Source of the DNA: Streptomyces mobaraensis NBRC 13819 = DSM 40847
Lineage (GTDB): Bacteria; Actinomycetota; Actinomycetes; Streptomycetales; Streptomycetaceae
Direction: 5' to 3'
Assembly (NCBI RefSeq): GCF_017916255.1
Contig: NZ_CP072827.1
Span: 2,294,001 to 2,358,000, forward strand
Length of the DNA: 64,000 bases
The translations under genes were made by a program, and so were the position numbers. Positions within the stretch are counted from its first letter, which is position 1. Each line of letters starts with the position of its first letter. Below are positions 16,601-29,290 of the stretch, piece by piece. Below the pieces are notes generated by a model, which worked only from the letters and a program-made list of their open reading frames with translations, was not told the origin of the DNA and searched no databases.

Positions 16601-17538
16601 CGCATATGGCGTACCGACTGGATCTGAGCCTGCACTATGGCGGTACGGGCCTTCGCCTGTGCCGCCAGCTCCGACTGCCATTCCTGGTATGCGGCGGTGA
16701 TGACAGGGCCCAGTACCCGGTACGCGTCGAAAGGCGTACCGACATCGCACCCGGCCCATTTGACCTTGGCGGCCTCGACCTCCGTGCGGAACTCGACGGT
16801 GCCGGGTTCCGGAGCGGCCTTCAGATACCCGCCATGTTCGATGAAAGCGCGGATGTCGCCGGGACCGTGAGCGTGCCCCAGCATGTCGAAGATCTTCCGG
16901 TCTTCCCCGCCCACCCCCTCTGCCACCTTTTTGGCCCGATCTTTGGCTGCTTGGGTGGCCTCGGGCAGCCTGTACCGAAAGGGGATGTCGTGGATCAGGT
17001 ACTGACGGATCGGCTCGCCGAACTCCGGCGCGCGCCAGAGCTTTTCCGGGAGGAACCAGTACTTGTTCAACGGGTCCAGCGTCTTCGCCCAGTCCGTGTA
17101 CTGGGTGTCCCATGCCTTCCAATAGGCACGGACTTCCTTCTCGTCTCGGTACTTCGCCTCGCCCAGCGGCCCGCCGTACGACCACAATCCTCTGTCGACA
17201 GCCTCGTGGAGCTTCCCTTCCGGCCCGTCCAGCAGGCCTGAGGCCACGGCCTTCGTCTCCACCTCGCCCCAGTTGAGCAACTGACCGGCCAGACACCGGT
17301 CATTGCGCGTCTGCCTGCCCAGTTGAGTGGAGTCGTCCGGCTCTTCCTCTCCCGCGACCCGCAAGCCGCGCGGAGAGGCCGGCTTGCGTGGTTCCAAGGG
17401 TGCGGCTTCCGCCGCGATGCTCAAAGTGAGTGACGTAACAGTGGCCAGCGCTACGCATCTGAGGGTGGTTGGCAACGCCTTCCACGTCTTGCCGCCACCT
17501 TCTCTCGGGTTCCGCGTCCTTGACGTCGTTCTGTGCAT
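13621..17538 (-). CDS. Secreted alanine-rich polymorphic toxin with nuclease-like C-terminus
   Basis: 1305 residues from an ATG preceded by GGAAGAGG. Order of parts: basic N-terminus and signal peptide (about 1-46, ending SIAAEAAP); a conserved globular region to about 330; a ~650-residue Ala/Lys/Glu/Arg-rich coiled coil (about 340-1020) with heptad-like AAEAAA/KAAA repeats; a Cys-containing pre-toxin region (KACGQTCVDDF, RCLGERHIGSCLWGLVDAAGWF); and a ~110-residue C-terminal domain. The last contains DIDVID (Asp1214, 1216, 1219) followed by E1225-x-K1227, then a conserved-looking helix with RARQYIKGYEKAP, consistent with a PD-(D/E)xK nuclease fold. The modular layout and the adjacent immunity gene fit contact-dependent or secreted antibacterial toxins of Streptomyces. 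Confidence 0.78.
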   Translation of the reverse strand: MHRTTSRTRNPREGGGKTWKALPTTLRCVALATVTSLTLSIAAEAAPLEPRKPASPRGLRVAGEEEPDDSTQLGRQTRNDRCLAGQLLNWGEVETKAVASGLLDGPEGKLHEAVDRGLWSYGGPLGEAKYRDEKEVRAYWKAWDTQYTDWAKTLDPLNKYWFLPEKLWRAPEFGEPIRQYLIHDIPFRYRLPEATQAAKDRAKKVAEGVGGEDRKIFDMLGHAHGPGDIRAFIEHGGYLKAAPEPGTVEFRTEVEAAKVKWAGCDVGTPFDAYRVLGPVITAAYQEWQSELAAQAKARTAIVQAQIQSVRHMRSATDAMVKASGQAWVADAVLQWQKYQNDRRKAKQEVPDASVFRQADAILKDARGKADAEAKRAEQAATAAKGEGAKVAAAQDEAAKAADAIGAPRGRGLEYAQQAAQVARASVAATEAAAKSARTASHATNATVKDSKTLAALAETQAHAVQAEYHRAAAQEAAAQAKAAADSAGRQAAEAKGAMEKAEAAKATAEKAETTARDAAKDASEKRTVAERERDNAKKYRADADAQRNRAAGADKRAQEQRTRAAEALDRARGAGSTAAEKAGAAEDAEDRASQARHDAEVAEQRKAAAQARSKALEAAAAAAQGTEAAKDARSAADEAKADAADATDAASKARHEADEATSAAVASREDAIKATGAAQRSRAASDAAASDAATTRSALATAHAAAAEAIEASEQAARNVRTAEKEAKKAAEAAETARKEAESARSEARQANVTSAEATGHAHATAQAAAAARDSAAEVARPAALAIGLGGPYQEKDSSAGLSVIVGQTSQPLAEQQAAAAQAKAEEAARAAKEARELAVKAAKDAKLAAEAAAAAAEDAARAARYLAETRTYAARAKAAAEAAQRAEANTNRYNEQANKDAYLANAAAGTAESEASAARSSADEAEKDAGSARKAAHAAEGDASAARGVAERADEYATAAEDSASHARDEAKKASDAATRAEADERARLEAERKKAMEAGNFPVPGGGGPDLGTDDEAILLKACGQTCVDDFREARRAASMSVVDWVRENGGEILLEVLGVNNVKRCLGERHIGSCLWGLVDAAGWFTLIAKIKPIGKAIYRVATGISGFFEKAEWGRKTTDRMRRIVERAKAEKPAPEKPGTPGCPAVARSRRSYSVAFLPAGDPNPCTNKVTFPHKGTRAKLGSDGKYHLKEGDRNSKIDNPNDLGDTITDIDVIDGGVLWEEKTAVHPNIDPVSWAGKTVGKKLSVYIRARQYIKGYEKAPIGMWFVKSGTTPELRRQVELRLNEFRALHPDVDIRLRWTD

Positions 17539-17895
17539 TCCGGACCTCTTCCGGGTCGCGCACCGACGGGAAATGGATCACAGCGCTCCTCCGCACATGA
17601 GCGAACGGCGCGGCCGTCGGCGCCGGCCTTGGAAGCCGTGCACCCGGCTGACGCCGCGTCATCGCAAGCGGGACGGAAGGAAGCGGCTGGATCCTCGCCC
17701 GTGCCGGCAGGCGCCGGTACCCCCAGGGGAGGGTCGCCACGCCTGCGATCGGTGGGGGACCCCACCCCATGGGAGGGGTGGTCACCGCCGGAGAGCGGCG
17801 ACCAGGGCACGCGGCCGAGCAATCAGGACATCTTGGCCAAGCCCCGAGCGCCGTTACGCTCACCCGAGATCCCAAGTGGGGACCATGCGTCATTC
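17539..17895. other. Divergent intergenic region between toxin and response regulator
   Basis: 357 bp without a supported gene. It holds two mutually exclusive hairpins: GGTGGGG (17751-17757) with CCCCACC (17760-17766), and CCACCCC (17762-17768) with GGGGTGG (17775-17781). They share the CCACC core, so only one can form at a time, as in a switch, and they lie about 115 bases before the response regulator start. Clear promoters could not be assigned. Confidence 0.4.
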
Positions 17896-18606
17896 ATGGG
17901 GGTGGGGAACATCGCTCCGAAAGAGGCACCCAACACGGTCAACGTCCTGATAGCCGACGACGAAGCACTGCTGAGGACCGGCATCAGGCTCATCCTCGAA
18001 GCCGCTGCCGACCTTACGGCGCCAATGACCTGCACCATCGCGGAAGCGGTCTCGTCAGCCACACATCTGCGCCCGGACGTCGTGCTCCTCGGGATTCAGC
18101 CTCCCGCGGCAGTGGGTCTCAAGGTGCTCGGCCGCTTGCGCTCGCTGGAGACTCCGCCTCACGTGGCGGTGCTCTCCTCTCTCGACAGCGACAGCCATAT
18201 CGGAGAAGTCCTCAGGCTTGGGGCGACCGGATTCCTGCTCAGAGACACCGATCCGGATGTACTGACGCGGTCGGTCAGGGCTCTGGCCACCGGGGCCGGC
18301 TGCCTGTCCGCGCCGATCGTCCGAAGACTGAGTCAAGGGTTCACTTCCGGAGATGCACCTGGCCACCTGGTGGGAAAGTTGAGAGCGCTTTCGGCCCGCG
18401 AACGTCAGACCCTGCACCTGCTCGGGCACGGGCACACGAACGCCGAGATCGGGAGGCAACTGAATATCAGCACGACCACTGTCAAGGATTACGTCAAGGC
18501 CGTACTTGCCAAGTTGGGTGTCACCAACCGAGTGCAAGCCGCCGTCATCGCCACCAGAACCGGAGCATGCGGCTGGCACGTTCACCCCAACTCCCATTGT
18601 TGTTGA
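17896..18606 (+). CDS. NarL/FixJ-type response regulator without phospho-acceptor Asp
   Basis: From the ATG at 17896 the protein is 236 residues: a receiver domain (about 14-130) and a LuxR-type helix-turn-helix (about 165-225, LSARERQTLHLLGHGHTNAEIGRQLNISTTTVKDYV). The acidic pair Asp21-Asp22 is kept, but the phosphorylation site reads DVVLLGIQPP, with Gly66 where DVVLLDIxMP has Asp, and the conserved Lys of the GFLLKD motif is Arg (GFLLRD). It therefore cannot be controlled by normal phosphotransfer. No histidine kinase lies nearby. It may respond to a ligand or act constitutively. It is divergent from the toxin gene and upstream of the DUF6230 operon, either of which could be a target. Longer 5' starts in this frame lack coding character. 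Confidence 0.85.
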   Translation: MGVGNIAPKEAPNTVNVLIADDEALLRTGIRLILEAAADLTAPMTCTIAEAVSSATHLRPDVVLLGIQPPAAVGLKVLGRLRSLETPPHVAVLSSLDSDSHIGEVLRLGATGFLLRDTDPDVLTRSVRALATGAGCLSAPIVRRLSQGFTSGDAPGHLVGKLRALSARERQTLHLLGHGHTNAEIGRQLNISTTTVKDYVKAVLAKLGVTNRVQAAVIATRTGACGWHVHPNSHCC

Positions 18607-18875
18607 GTGGAATAGCCGACCACCGCAGCCCTTGCCACTGTCCAGCGGCGGACTTACTCTCGGGTACACCTTGCGGGACGGCGAGTTCGTCCCCTGCGCG
18701 TCCGTCGTGTCGCGCCTGGCGCGGCGGACGCCTCACGGATCACACGCATCACGTACACCAGCACATACCAACGCACCTCGCACCTCTGCCACCACGCGGA
18801 CACCGCGGCCGGCACGGGCACGCACGCAGGCACTCCGGCAGCGTTGTCGCACCGCCCACGGAGGGGACACGCAGC

Positions 18876-19508
18876 ATGAAGGACGCACAGGGAAGACAGG
18901 TGACGGGCCGGGTCAGGTGGCGGAAGTTCGCCGTACTGGCCGTCCCCGGGTTCGCGGTCACGGGCGCGTTGGCCGTGGCGCTCGCGCAGGGCGCGCTGGC
19001 CGCCTCGTTCGCGGTGTCGGGGCAGGAGTTCAAGGTCTCGGCGAAGAGCATGACGGGCGAGGGCTTCGCGCAGTACGGCGGGCTGGACTACAACCTGCGC
19101 AACGGCGAGGACCACCCCTTCCCCGTGGCCGTGACCGCCCTGAAGAAGGCGAAGATCCAGGGGCTGTGCCAGTCCGTGGTGACGACCATCCCCGTCATCG
19201 GGACCTTCTCGCTGAACATCTCGGCGGGCAACGACCCGAACAAGCCGGTGGAGGCCAAGGACCTGGTCCTGGACGTCACCCAGCTGGAAGGCGACGCCGA
19301 CTTCGACAACATCGAGATCGGCCGGGACGCCTCCACCCTGGACAAGGGGCCCACCACGGCGCAGGGCATGCAGGACCTGTTCGCGCAGCAGGCCGACAAG
19401 GTCACCATCAAGGACGTCAAACAGGTCGCGTACGCCACGACCGCCGCGAAGTTCAAACTCTCCGGCCTGAGCCTCAAACTCCACACGGGCAAGTCGGAGT
19501 GCTTCTGA
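18876..19508 (+). CDS. DUF6230 family membrane-associated protein
   Basis: The ATG at 18876 follows GGAGGGG by eight bases. The 210-residue product has a basic N-terminus (GRVRWRKF), one hydrophobic span (AVLAVPGFAVTGALAVALAQGALAA) and a long extracytoplasmic domain starting SFAVSGQEFKVSAKSMTGEGFAQYGG, the pattern of DUF6230. The family is known to me only as conserved in Streptomyces next to DUF6114 and has no assigned function. It heads a three-gene unit: one base separates its stop from the GTG of DUF6114, and the third gene overlaps. A 269-bp upstream region should hold the promoter. Confidence 0.85.
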   Translation: MKDAQGRQVTGRVRWRKFAVLAVPGFAVTGALAVALAQGALAASFAVSGQEFKVSAKSMTGEGFAQYGGLDYNLRNGEDHPFPVAVTALKKAKIQGLCQSVVTTIPVIGTFSLNISAGNDPNKPVEAKDLVLDVTQLEGDADFDNIEIGRDASTLDKGPTTAQGMQDLFAQQADKVTIKDVKQVAYATTAAKFKLSGLSLKLHTGKSECF

Positions 19509-19509
19509 C

Positions 19510-20801
<1,292 letters not shown>

Positions 20802-20872
20802 CCGGCGACTGACCGGCGACTCATCGACTGACCGGCGACCGGCCGGCGACCCACCGGCCGACCGGCGACTGA
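20802..20872. repeat. Short post-stop repeats
   Basis: Directly after the stop, the 11-base unit GACCGGCGACT recurs four or five times with small changes (for example GACCGGCGACC and GACTGATC). It fills the gap to the convergent SnoaL-like gene and is probably non-coding. Confidence 0.6.
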
Positions 20873-21505
20873 TCAGCGCCCCCGGCGGCCCGCCCGAAAG
20901 CCGTCACCCCTCCTCCGGCCCCCGCCCGCCGCGCCCCCGTCGGCGGGCGGGGGCCGGCTCCACGCACGCCTCGGCGATCGCGGCGGTGTCCCAGTAGAAC
21001 GGCCGTCCCGGGCGATCCGCCCGTCCCGCACCTCGATCGTCTGGACGATCGGGAACTCCAGCTCCCGCCCGGTCGCCCGGGCCCGGGCGCGGATACGGCT
21101 GTGGACGACGACCGTCTCGCCGTCGACGCCGAGGAACCGCTGGTCGAGGATGTCGAACCGCTCCCAGGCCAGGCTCATCGCCAGGAAGAACCGGGCCATG
21201 CCGTCATGCCGGTGCCAGGTCCCGCCGTACGGCAGGGAATCGGCCTGGTGCAGCACCACGTCATGGGCGAAGTAGCGGGCGAGGATGTCGAAGGAGGCGG
21301 CACCGGGGCCGCCGGCGGCGAGGTAACGGGACTCGGCCTCGTACATGCCCTTGAGGACGGTCAGGGGGTCGGCGGGGGACGTCGGGGCCGCCGCGCTCTC
21401 CGTACCCGCCGGACCCGCCGTTCCCGTCCCAGCCACCGTGGCCGCCGGGGCCGCCGTAGCCGTCGCGGATGTCACGGATGTCGCAGCCGTCGTGGATGTC
21501 GTCAT
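20873..21505 (-). CDS. SnoaL-like (NTF2-fold) protein with 3' frameshift
   Basis: The product starts with a Thr/Ala-rich stretch of ~45 residues, then DPLTVLKGMYEAESRYLAAGG, YFAHDVVLHQADSLPYGGTWHRHDGMARFF and VDGETVVVHSRIRARARATGRELEFPIVQTIEVRDGRI, the NTF2/SnoaL fold used by polyketide cyclases and isomerases. The family end (RPFYWDTAAIAEACV) is encoded in another frame right after position ~21005, so a one-base indel there replaces the last helix with unrelated Arg/Gly-rich residues. In the restored frame the gene would stop at 20904. Either a sequencing error or a real disabling mutation is possible. Substrate unknown. Confidence 0.72.
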   Translation of the reverse strand: MTTSTTAATSVTSATATAAPAATVAGTGTAGPAGTESAAAPTSPADPLTVLKGMYEAESRYLAAGGPGAASFDILARYFAHDVVLHQADSLPYGGTWHRHDGMARFFLAMSLAWERFDILDQRFLGVDGETVVVHSRIRARARATGRELEFPIVQTIEVRDGRIARDGRSTGTPPRSPRRAWSRPPPADGGAAGGGRRRGDGFRAGRRGR

Positions 21506-21613
21506 GCCGCCAGCATCGTCCGGCCGGAACCGGGCCGCTGGCGGCGGTCGGACGTCGACCCTCGACGCCCGGGCACCCGGGCACCCGGGGCGGGGACGGC
21601 GAGCCCCCGCCCC

Positions 21614-23644
21614 TCAGACCCGCGCCGCGGGCGCCGGTTCCGGCGTGTCGCTTCCGCTGCGCGCGGCGGGGATCCGGGCGAGCGCCGTGCGGCCCGGCCC
21701 GGTCAGCGCGTACTGGATGCCGAACCCGCTGGCCACCACCAGCGCGCCGCCGCACGCGTCGAGGACGTAGTGGTTGGCCGTGCCGATGATCACCAGGAAG
21801 GTCATCATCGGGTAGACCATCCCCAACGCCTTCATCCACACCTTCGGCGCCACGACCGCGATCATGACACCGCACCACAGCGACCAGCCGATGTGCAGCG
21901 AGGGCATCGCCGCGTACTGGTTGGACAGGTCGGTGAGCGCGCCGAAGTCGGGATTGGACAGGTCCTGCGGGCCGTTCGCCGTGTCGATGAAGCCGCGGCC
22001 CGGCATCAGGCGCGGCGGCGCCAGCGGGTACGCCCAGAAGCCGACCAGCGCCAGCAGCGTGGCCAGGGCGAGGGCCGTGCGCGCCCACCGGTAGGTGGCC
22101 GGGCGGCGTACGTACAGGAAGGCCAGCAGGGATAGCGGCACCAGGAAGTGGAAGGTGCCGTAGTAGTAGTTCATGGTGTCCGTGAGCCAGCCGATGCCCG
22201 CCACGAAGTGGTTGAAGCCATGCTCGAAGTCGATGTGCAGGAACTCCTCGGCACCGATGATCTGCCGGCCGTGCGCCTCCGCGAGGGCCCGCTCCTCGGG
22301 AGCGCTCGCGCGGATGTACGAGTAGACGAAGTAGCCCACCCGTATCAGCATCAACTCCAGAAGCAGGTTCGGCCGGTTGAGCGGCCGCTTCCAGAACCTC
22401 AGCAGCGGCACCCACGCGAACCGGCCCCGCTGCGGCTCGGCGACCGGAGTCGGTGCGGGCCGGTCCCACATCGGTGATGTGCGGGTGAGGAACGGCACGG
22501 CGCAGGCGGCGGCGAGCGCGGCGAGCAGCGGCGCGTTGTCGCCGATCGGGACGAGGACGGGGTTGTCCGGGACGATGATCGTGTGGTTCAGCGTCATCAC
22601 GAGCACCACGAGCACGGGCCACACCATCCGGTCCGCGCGCCGCTTGCCGACGCGTCCGGCGATGGCCAGCAGGATCCACAACTGCTGGTGCTGCCAGGCG
22701 GTGGGCGAGACGGCGACCGCGACGCAGCCGGTGATGGCCGTGGCGAGCAGCGGCTGCCCGTCGCGCGCGTAGTGCGCGGCCCGGCGCAGGCCGAGCACGG
22801 CGACGGCGGCGGCCAGCACGCCGTACAGCGCGATCTCCACCGGGCCGTGCAGGCCAAGGCGGAGCAGCAGGCCGTGCAGCGACTGGTTGGTCAGCCCGTC
22901 GGGCTTGTCGCCGAGGCCGGCGCCGGCGAGGTGGTGGACCCAGTACGTCCAGGAGTCGTCGGGCGCCACCGCCCAGGCCAGGGCGGTGGCCGCGGCGAAC
23001 GTCGCGCCGGTGGTGACCGCCGCGCGGCGGCGGCCGGTCAGCCACAGCAGCGGGGCGAACAGGAGGACGGCCGGCTGCAGCGCCGCCGCGACGCCGACGA
23101 GGACGCCGCTCGCCCGCCCGGATCCCTGGGCCAACCTCGGTACGCAGCAGGCCAGAAGGACGAGGAGAACGGGGATGATGCTGGTCTGACCGAGGCTGAA
23201 GGTGCTGCGGACCGGCAGCGAGAGCACGGTCACGCTCACCGCGACGGGGGCGGCCAGCAGGGCGGTGCGGCGGGAGAGCGGCCCGGGCAGCGCACGGGCG
23301 GCGACCAGCGCGACGGCGACGACCAGCAGCAGGGTCGCGAGCGTCCAGCCGATGCCGAGGCTGCGCTCGGCGGCGCTGGTCAGCGGTCTGAGCACCAGGC
23401 CGCCCACCGGGGTGCCGGTGAACCGGTCGTCCTCGTAGAAGGAACCGCGCGTCCGCAGGACTCCGTGCTCCCCTATCCACGTGGCCAGGTCCGTGAACCT
23501 GCGGTCGGGCGGTCTCCGCAGCACCACCGCCGCCTGGCGCACCGCCAGGACCCCGGCGATCAGCCAGAGGGCTGCCAGCGCCACGACGGTCCGCGAACCC
23601 GCCCGCGGCGGGTCGCCCGCCCCGCTCCGCTCTGCTTCCACCAC
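21614..23644 (-). CDS. Bifunctional GT87-like mannosyltransferase / PAP2 phosphatase membrane protein
   Basis: 676 residues from a GTG. The N-terminal ~400 residues form about ten membrane helices typical of GT87 (DUF2029) polyprenyl-phosphate-mannose-dependent transferases. The C-terminal ~250 residues are a PAP2 phosphatase domain of the AUR1/inositolphosphotransferase type, with YAAMPSLHIGWSLW (Ser-x-His motif) and GTANHYVLDACGG (HxxxD motif). The fusion is known in actinobacteria and probably glycosylates and dephosphorylates a lipid carrier or phosphatidylinositol derivative outside the membrane. It stands alone; the 494 bp upstream separate it from a divergent GNAT. Confidence 0.85.
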   Translation of the reverse strand: MVEAERSGAGDPPRAGSRTVVALAALWLIAGVLAVRQAAVVLRRPPDRRFTDLATWIGEHGVLRTRGSFYEDDRFTGTPVGGLVLRPLTSAAERSLGIGWTLATLLLVVAVALVAARALPGPLSRRTALLAAPVAVSVTVLSLPVRSTFSLGQTSIIPVLLVLLACCVPRLAQGSGRASGVLVGVAAALQPAVLLFAPLLWLTGRRRAAVTTGATFAAATALAWAVAPDDSWTYWVHHLAGAGLGDKPDGLTNQSLHGLLLRLGLHGPVEIALYGVLAAAVAVLGLRRAAHYARDGQPLLATAITGCVAVAVSPTAWQHQQLWILLAIAGRVGKRRADRMVWPVLVVLVMTLNHTIIVPDNPVLVPIGDNAPLLAALAAACAVPFLTRTSPMWDRPAPTPVAEPQRGRFAWVPLLRFWKRPLNRPNLLLELMLIRVGYFVYSYIRASAPEERALAEAHGRQIIGAEEFLHIDFEHGFNHFVAGIGWLTDTMNYYYGTFHFLVPLSLLAFLYVRRPATYRWARTALALATLLALVGFWAYPLAPPRLMPGRGFIDTANGPQDLSNPDFGALTDLSNQYAAMPSLHIGWSLWCGVMIAVVAPKVWMKALGMVYPMMTFLVIIGTANHYVLDACGGALVVASGFGIQYALTGPGRTALARIPAARSGSDTPEPAPAARV

Positions 23645-23975
23645 GCCTTGCCGCTCCTCCGGTCGCCCGTCTCGGTCACCCTCGTCCGGCTCTTTGAGAC
23701 CTTACTGAGTCCTGCCGAACAGCCGCAGGTCGCCCCCAGGTCACCTCAAAGACGCCGAACGTGGCCGGAATGCGTCCCCCTAGGGGGCGCTTTGACCGCA
23801 AGGCCGGTCAATTCGGGCGGCGGGACGTCGGGGTGGGGCGTGGGAGGGGGGCGGGAAGGACGCGAAAGGGGAGTTGGAATCCGCCCACCGGTGCGAGGCT
23901 CGCCCGTACGGGTGCACCCTTACGCCGCCCACCCGGTGGTCCCGCCGGGGGTACGGGCCGGAGTACGGAGCGGGG
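23645..23975. other. Divergent intergenic region, PAP2 fusion to GNAT
   Basis: No gene is supported here. A less GC-rich stretch around 23690-23720 (TTTGAGACCTTACTGAG) is the most likely promoter region for the minus-strand gene. The palindrome CCCCCTAGGGGG at about 23777-23788 is the clearest dyad. Confidence 0.4.
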
Positions 23976-24078
23976 GTTCGAGCCGGGTCCCGGCCCAGGG
24001 GTACGAGCCGGGAACCCGGCCCAGGGGTACGAGCCGGGAACCCGGCCCAGGGGTACGAGCCGGGAACCCGGCGCCGGG
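23976..24078 (+). repeat. 26-bp tandem repeat, four copies
   Basis: The unit, from GTACGAGCCGG to GGCCCAGGG, occurs at 24001-24026, 24027-24052 and 24053-24078 (the last with a changed end), with a diverged 25-base copy at 23976-24000. The 26-base period shifts the frame at each copy, so the open frames across it are not genes. Confidence 0.9.
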
Positions 24079-24137
24079 ACGCGCCCGCCCCGGAAAACCC
24101 CGAGCGCCGCACCGGACCCGGCTGCCACCCTCCGTCC

Positions 24138-24707
24138 ATGACGACCACGCGCCCCACGACAGGTACGCACGCCGACACGGACCCAAGCCGTCCCCCCACC
24201 CCCACCCCCCTCACCGTCACCCCGCACCCCGTCGCCTCCCCCGAGGCGGCGCTCGTCCTCCGCGCGTATCTGACCGACGTCGCGGACCGCTGGTACCTCC
24301 TGCACCACGGCCGCACCACCACCCCCGAGGAGGTCGAGCGGCACCTCGCGGAGGACCCCAGCGACGACCTGGTCCCGCCCGGCGGCGTCTTCCTCCTCGC
24401 CCGGCTCGGGGGCGAACCGGCAGGCTGCGCCGGGCTGCGGCGGCTCGACGCCCGGACCGCCGAGCTGAAGCGGATGTTCGTCCACCCCGAGCGGCGGGGC
24501 CGCGGGGTGGGGGCCGCGCTGCTCGCGGCCGTGGAGGCGACCGCGCGCGGCTGGGGCGCGGAACGGGTGGTGCTGGAGACGCGCCGCGACCTGACGGAGG
24601 CCCGGGCGCTGTACGCCCGGCACGGCTACACGGCCGTGGAGCCCTATGTGCACGGCCCCTACACGGAGGTGTGGCTGGGGAAGGCGCTGGACCGCGCGGA
24701 CGGGTGA
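24138..24707 (+). CDS. GNAT family N-acetyltransferase
   Basis: The ATG at 24138 gives 189 residues; longer frames upstream run through the 26-bp repeat and are rejected. After a Thr/Pro-rich N-terminus the GNAT core appears: motif A as ELKRMFVHPERRGRGVGAALLAAVEATARGWGAERVVLETR (about 113-153), with R-x-x-G-x-G/A, and motif B as ARALYARHGYTAVEPY. It transfers acetyl from acetyl-CoA to an unknown amine, in the cytoplasm. Its stop lies 9 bp from the stop of the convergent MFS gene. Confidence 0.87.
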   Translation: MTTTRPTTGTHADTDPSRPPTPTPLTVTPHPVASPEAALVLRAYLTDVADRWYLLHHGRTTTPEEVERHLAEDPSDDLVPPGGVFLLARLGGEPAGCAGLRRLDARTAELKRMFVHPERRGRGVGAALLAAVEATARGWGAERVVLETRRDLTEARALYARHGYTAVEPYVHGPYTEVWLGKALDRADG

Positions 24708-24716
24708 GGGCACCCC

Positions 24717-28422
<3,706 letters not shown>

Positions 28423-28585
28423 GGTAGAAATCCCTTGGGGGGTGGACATCGCCCCGGGGGAGGAGGGCACGTCCCTTACGGGGCATACCAGGTGACGGGG
28501 CGTCAGCCGCGCGAACGATGTAAGGGCCACCAGTCGGCGGGGGTGCGGCGGGCGCCTTCGCGGCCGACGCGGGAGGGCCCCTTCG

Positions 28586-29143
28586 TCAACTCCCCGCCGC
28601 GTAACACCGAACGGCCACCTTCCGCCCCGGCCCCCATTCCTGTTCGACGGTGGCGAGCAGCCGCCAGCCGAGCCGCTCGTACAACGCCGCCGCCGCGACG
28701 TCGGAGGCCACCACGTCGAGTACCGGATGCGCGCCGCGCTCCCGCGCCTCCGCGACCGCCCGTGCCATCAACAGCGCCCCGATCCCGCGACCGCGCGCCG
28801 ACGGAGCGACGAACAACCGGCCGACCACGGCGGTCGCGTCGGCACCCACCCCCGTACGAGCGCTCCACACCCCGGGCGCCGCGTCCCCCGCACCGCTCCG
28901 GGACAGCCCGACATGCCCGACGACGCGCCCGTCCGACTCCGCCACCCACGAGGCGACGAGCGACGCGGGAGTCAGCCAAGTCCCGGGAGCCTCAGGCCAG
29001 TTCACCGGATAGCCATCGCGCTCATGGGTCTCCGCCAGCACCCGCACGCACGCGCCGAGGTCGCGGTCCGTCCGCCGCCGCACACGAACGCGCGCCGGGA
29101 CGTCCACGCGGGATCCGCTCTCGCTCTCCATCGCGGCATGCAA
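28586..29143 (-). CDS. GNAT family N-acetyltransferase
   Basis: 185 residues (start at 29143 or at Met5, 29131). It has VRVRRRTDRDLGACVRVLAETHERDGYPV at the N-terminus, common in one GNAT subgroup, then motif A VGRLFVAPSARGRGIGALLMARAVAEARERG (about 105-135) and ALYERLGWRLLATVEQEWGPGRKV at the end. Substrate unknown. It stands alone between a minus-strand hydrolase and a divergent membrane protein; the 163-bp gap downstream shows no gene. Confidence 0.86.
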   Translation of the reverse strand: MHAAMESESGSRVDVPARVRVRRRTDRDLGACVRVLAETHERDGYPVNWPEAPGTWLTPASLVASWVAESDGRVVGHVGLSRSGAGDAAPGVWSARTGVGADATAVVGRLFVAPSARGRGIGALLMARAVAEARERGAHPVLDVVASDVAAAALYERLGWRLLATVEQEWGPGRKVAVRCYAAGS

Positions 29144-29290
29144 GCACAGCCCGCACCCCCGCGACCAGCGACTTCCACCCCGCCGTCATGGCCCTCTCCC
29201 CCGCCCGAGCGCCGTCTTCATCCTCCCGGCGGAGCCGGACCCTTCCCCGGGAGGAGCCGCCGCTCCCCGCCCGCGGAACAGCATGGGCCC

